A stretch of DNA of 37,253 bases from Microcaldota archaeon (lineage in GTDB: Archaea > Micrarchaeota > Micrarchaeia > Micrarchaeales > Micrarchaeaceae): positions 109,238 to 146,490 of the forward strand of contig JAJYYC010000002.1 of assembly GCA_021801385.1 (NCBI GenBank), written 5' to 3'. The notes beneath the pieces are model-generated. The model saw only the letters and a list, made by a program, of their open reading frames with translations, searched no databases and had not been told where the DNA came from. Shown in pieces: positions 36,661-37,253 of this stretch; positions within the stretch are counted from its first letter, which is position 1; each line of letters begins with the position of its first letter. Made by a program: the position numbers and the translations under genes.

Positions 36661-37253
36661 ATGCAGTTGAAATTCTTTGGCGGTGCACAGGAGGTAGGCA
36701 GGTCTTCGATTTTACTCAAGGAGGAGTCCTCCCTGATAATGGATTATGGCATAAAAGTTGGCACATCAAGCCCTGACTTTCCTATCGACATACCCAAAGC
36801 GGATGCGCTGCTGTTAAGCCATGCGCACATAGACCACAGCGGAGCGGTACCGATGCTTTATGATGACACCTACCTTCCCGCATTTGGTACTGCGCCGACT
36901 CTTGAGTTATCGGAGCTTCTGCTCAACGATTCGCTAAAGGTTGCGCGAAAGGAGCATCTACCCGAGCGGTTCTACAAGCGCCAGATATCAAGCTTTTCAA
37001 ATCGTTATCTGAGCATGGGGTACGAAAAGAGGTTCGACTTCGCGGAGTTCGGAATAACGATGCATGATGCGGGACATATACCTGGGAGTGCCGCATTCGA
37101 GATAGAATGCAACAATGGATCAAGACCAAGGCGCATTGTATATACGGGTGACTTCAAGATGGAATCACAGACACTTCAGAACGGCGCGGTCCCAATCAAA
37201 TGCGACACGCTCATAATGGAGTCAACATATGCGCTGCGCGGCCATCCGGACAG
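36661..37253 (+). CDS. Beta-CASP metallo-beta-lactamase-fold nuclease, 5' part, runs off the window edge
   Basis: Open frame from ATG 36661 to the end: MQLKFFGGAQEVGRSSILLKEE...LLSHAHIDHSGAVPML...GHIPGSAAFEIE...YTGDFKMES. Confidence 0.9.
   Translation, partial: MQLKFFGGAQEVGRSSILLKEESSLIMDYGIKVGTSSPDFPIDIPKADALLLSHAHIDHSGAVPMLYDDTYLPAFGTAPTLELSELLLNDSLKVARKEHLPERFYKRQISSFSNRYLSMGYEKRFDFAEFGITMHDAGHIPGSAAFEIECNNGSRPRRIVYTGDFKMESQTLQNGAVPIKCDTLIMESTYALRGHPD

Noticed and set aside
1-37253. CRISPR array, restriction-modification or toxin-antitoxin locus
   Set aside because: No regularly spaced repeats and no recognisable Cas, methylase or toxin-antitoxin sequences seen in the ORFs

Overview
This 37.3 kb window is a gene-dense archaeal chromosome segment. 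Gene content and an ARMAN-type single-chain tRNA-splicing endonuclease point to a Micrarchaeota/ARMAN-2-like DPANN lineage (inference). It carries part of a ribosomal protein operon (L3-L4-L23-L2-S19-L22, minus strand), TFE, a Pcc1-like protein, L15e, a GINS-like protein-L44e-aIF2alpha-PAC2 cluster, gpmI and enolase (tail to tail), radA-endA-HD, VKOR, a cPGS-like protein, a pentapeptide-repeat protein divergent from gyrB-gyrA, Lhr, DtdA, a glyS-OGG-translin/TRAX operon, a LURP-one-like protein, a secreted Kelch-like propeller, a class III aminotransferase, acdA/acdB, a tail-anchored wHTH-like protein and the start of a beta-CASP nuclease. Four intronless tRNA genes are visible: initiator Met, Gly-CCC, Lys-CTT and Arg-CCG. 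No CRISPR array, rRNA or obvious transposon was seen. The best candidate for an undescribed system is the pentapeptide-repeat protein transcribed away from gyrB-gyrA, with interleaved inverted repeats in the shared intergenic region and a Met at the GyrA position equivalent to quinolone-contact Ser83. Other notable items are a 19-bp perfect inverted repeat between tRNA-iMet and the GINS-like gene, a six-blade propeller with 12 regularly placed cysteines, a candidate sRNA upstream of gpmI, a 43-aa membrane microprotein, and two genes (lhr, acdB) whose conserved N-termini have no canonical start codon. All assignments come from reading the sequence and remembered family motifs; no searches were run.
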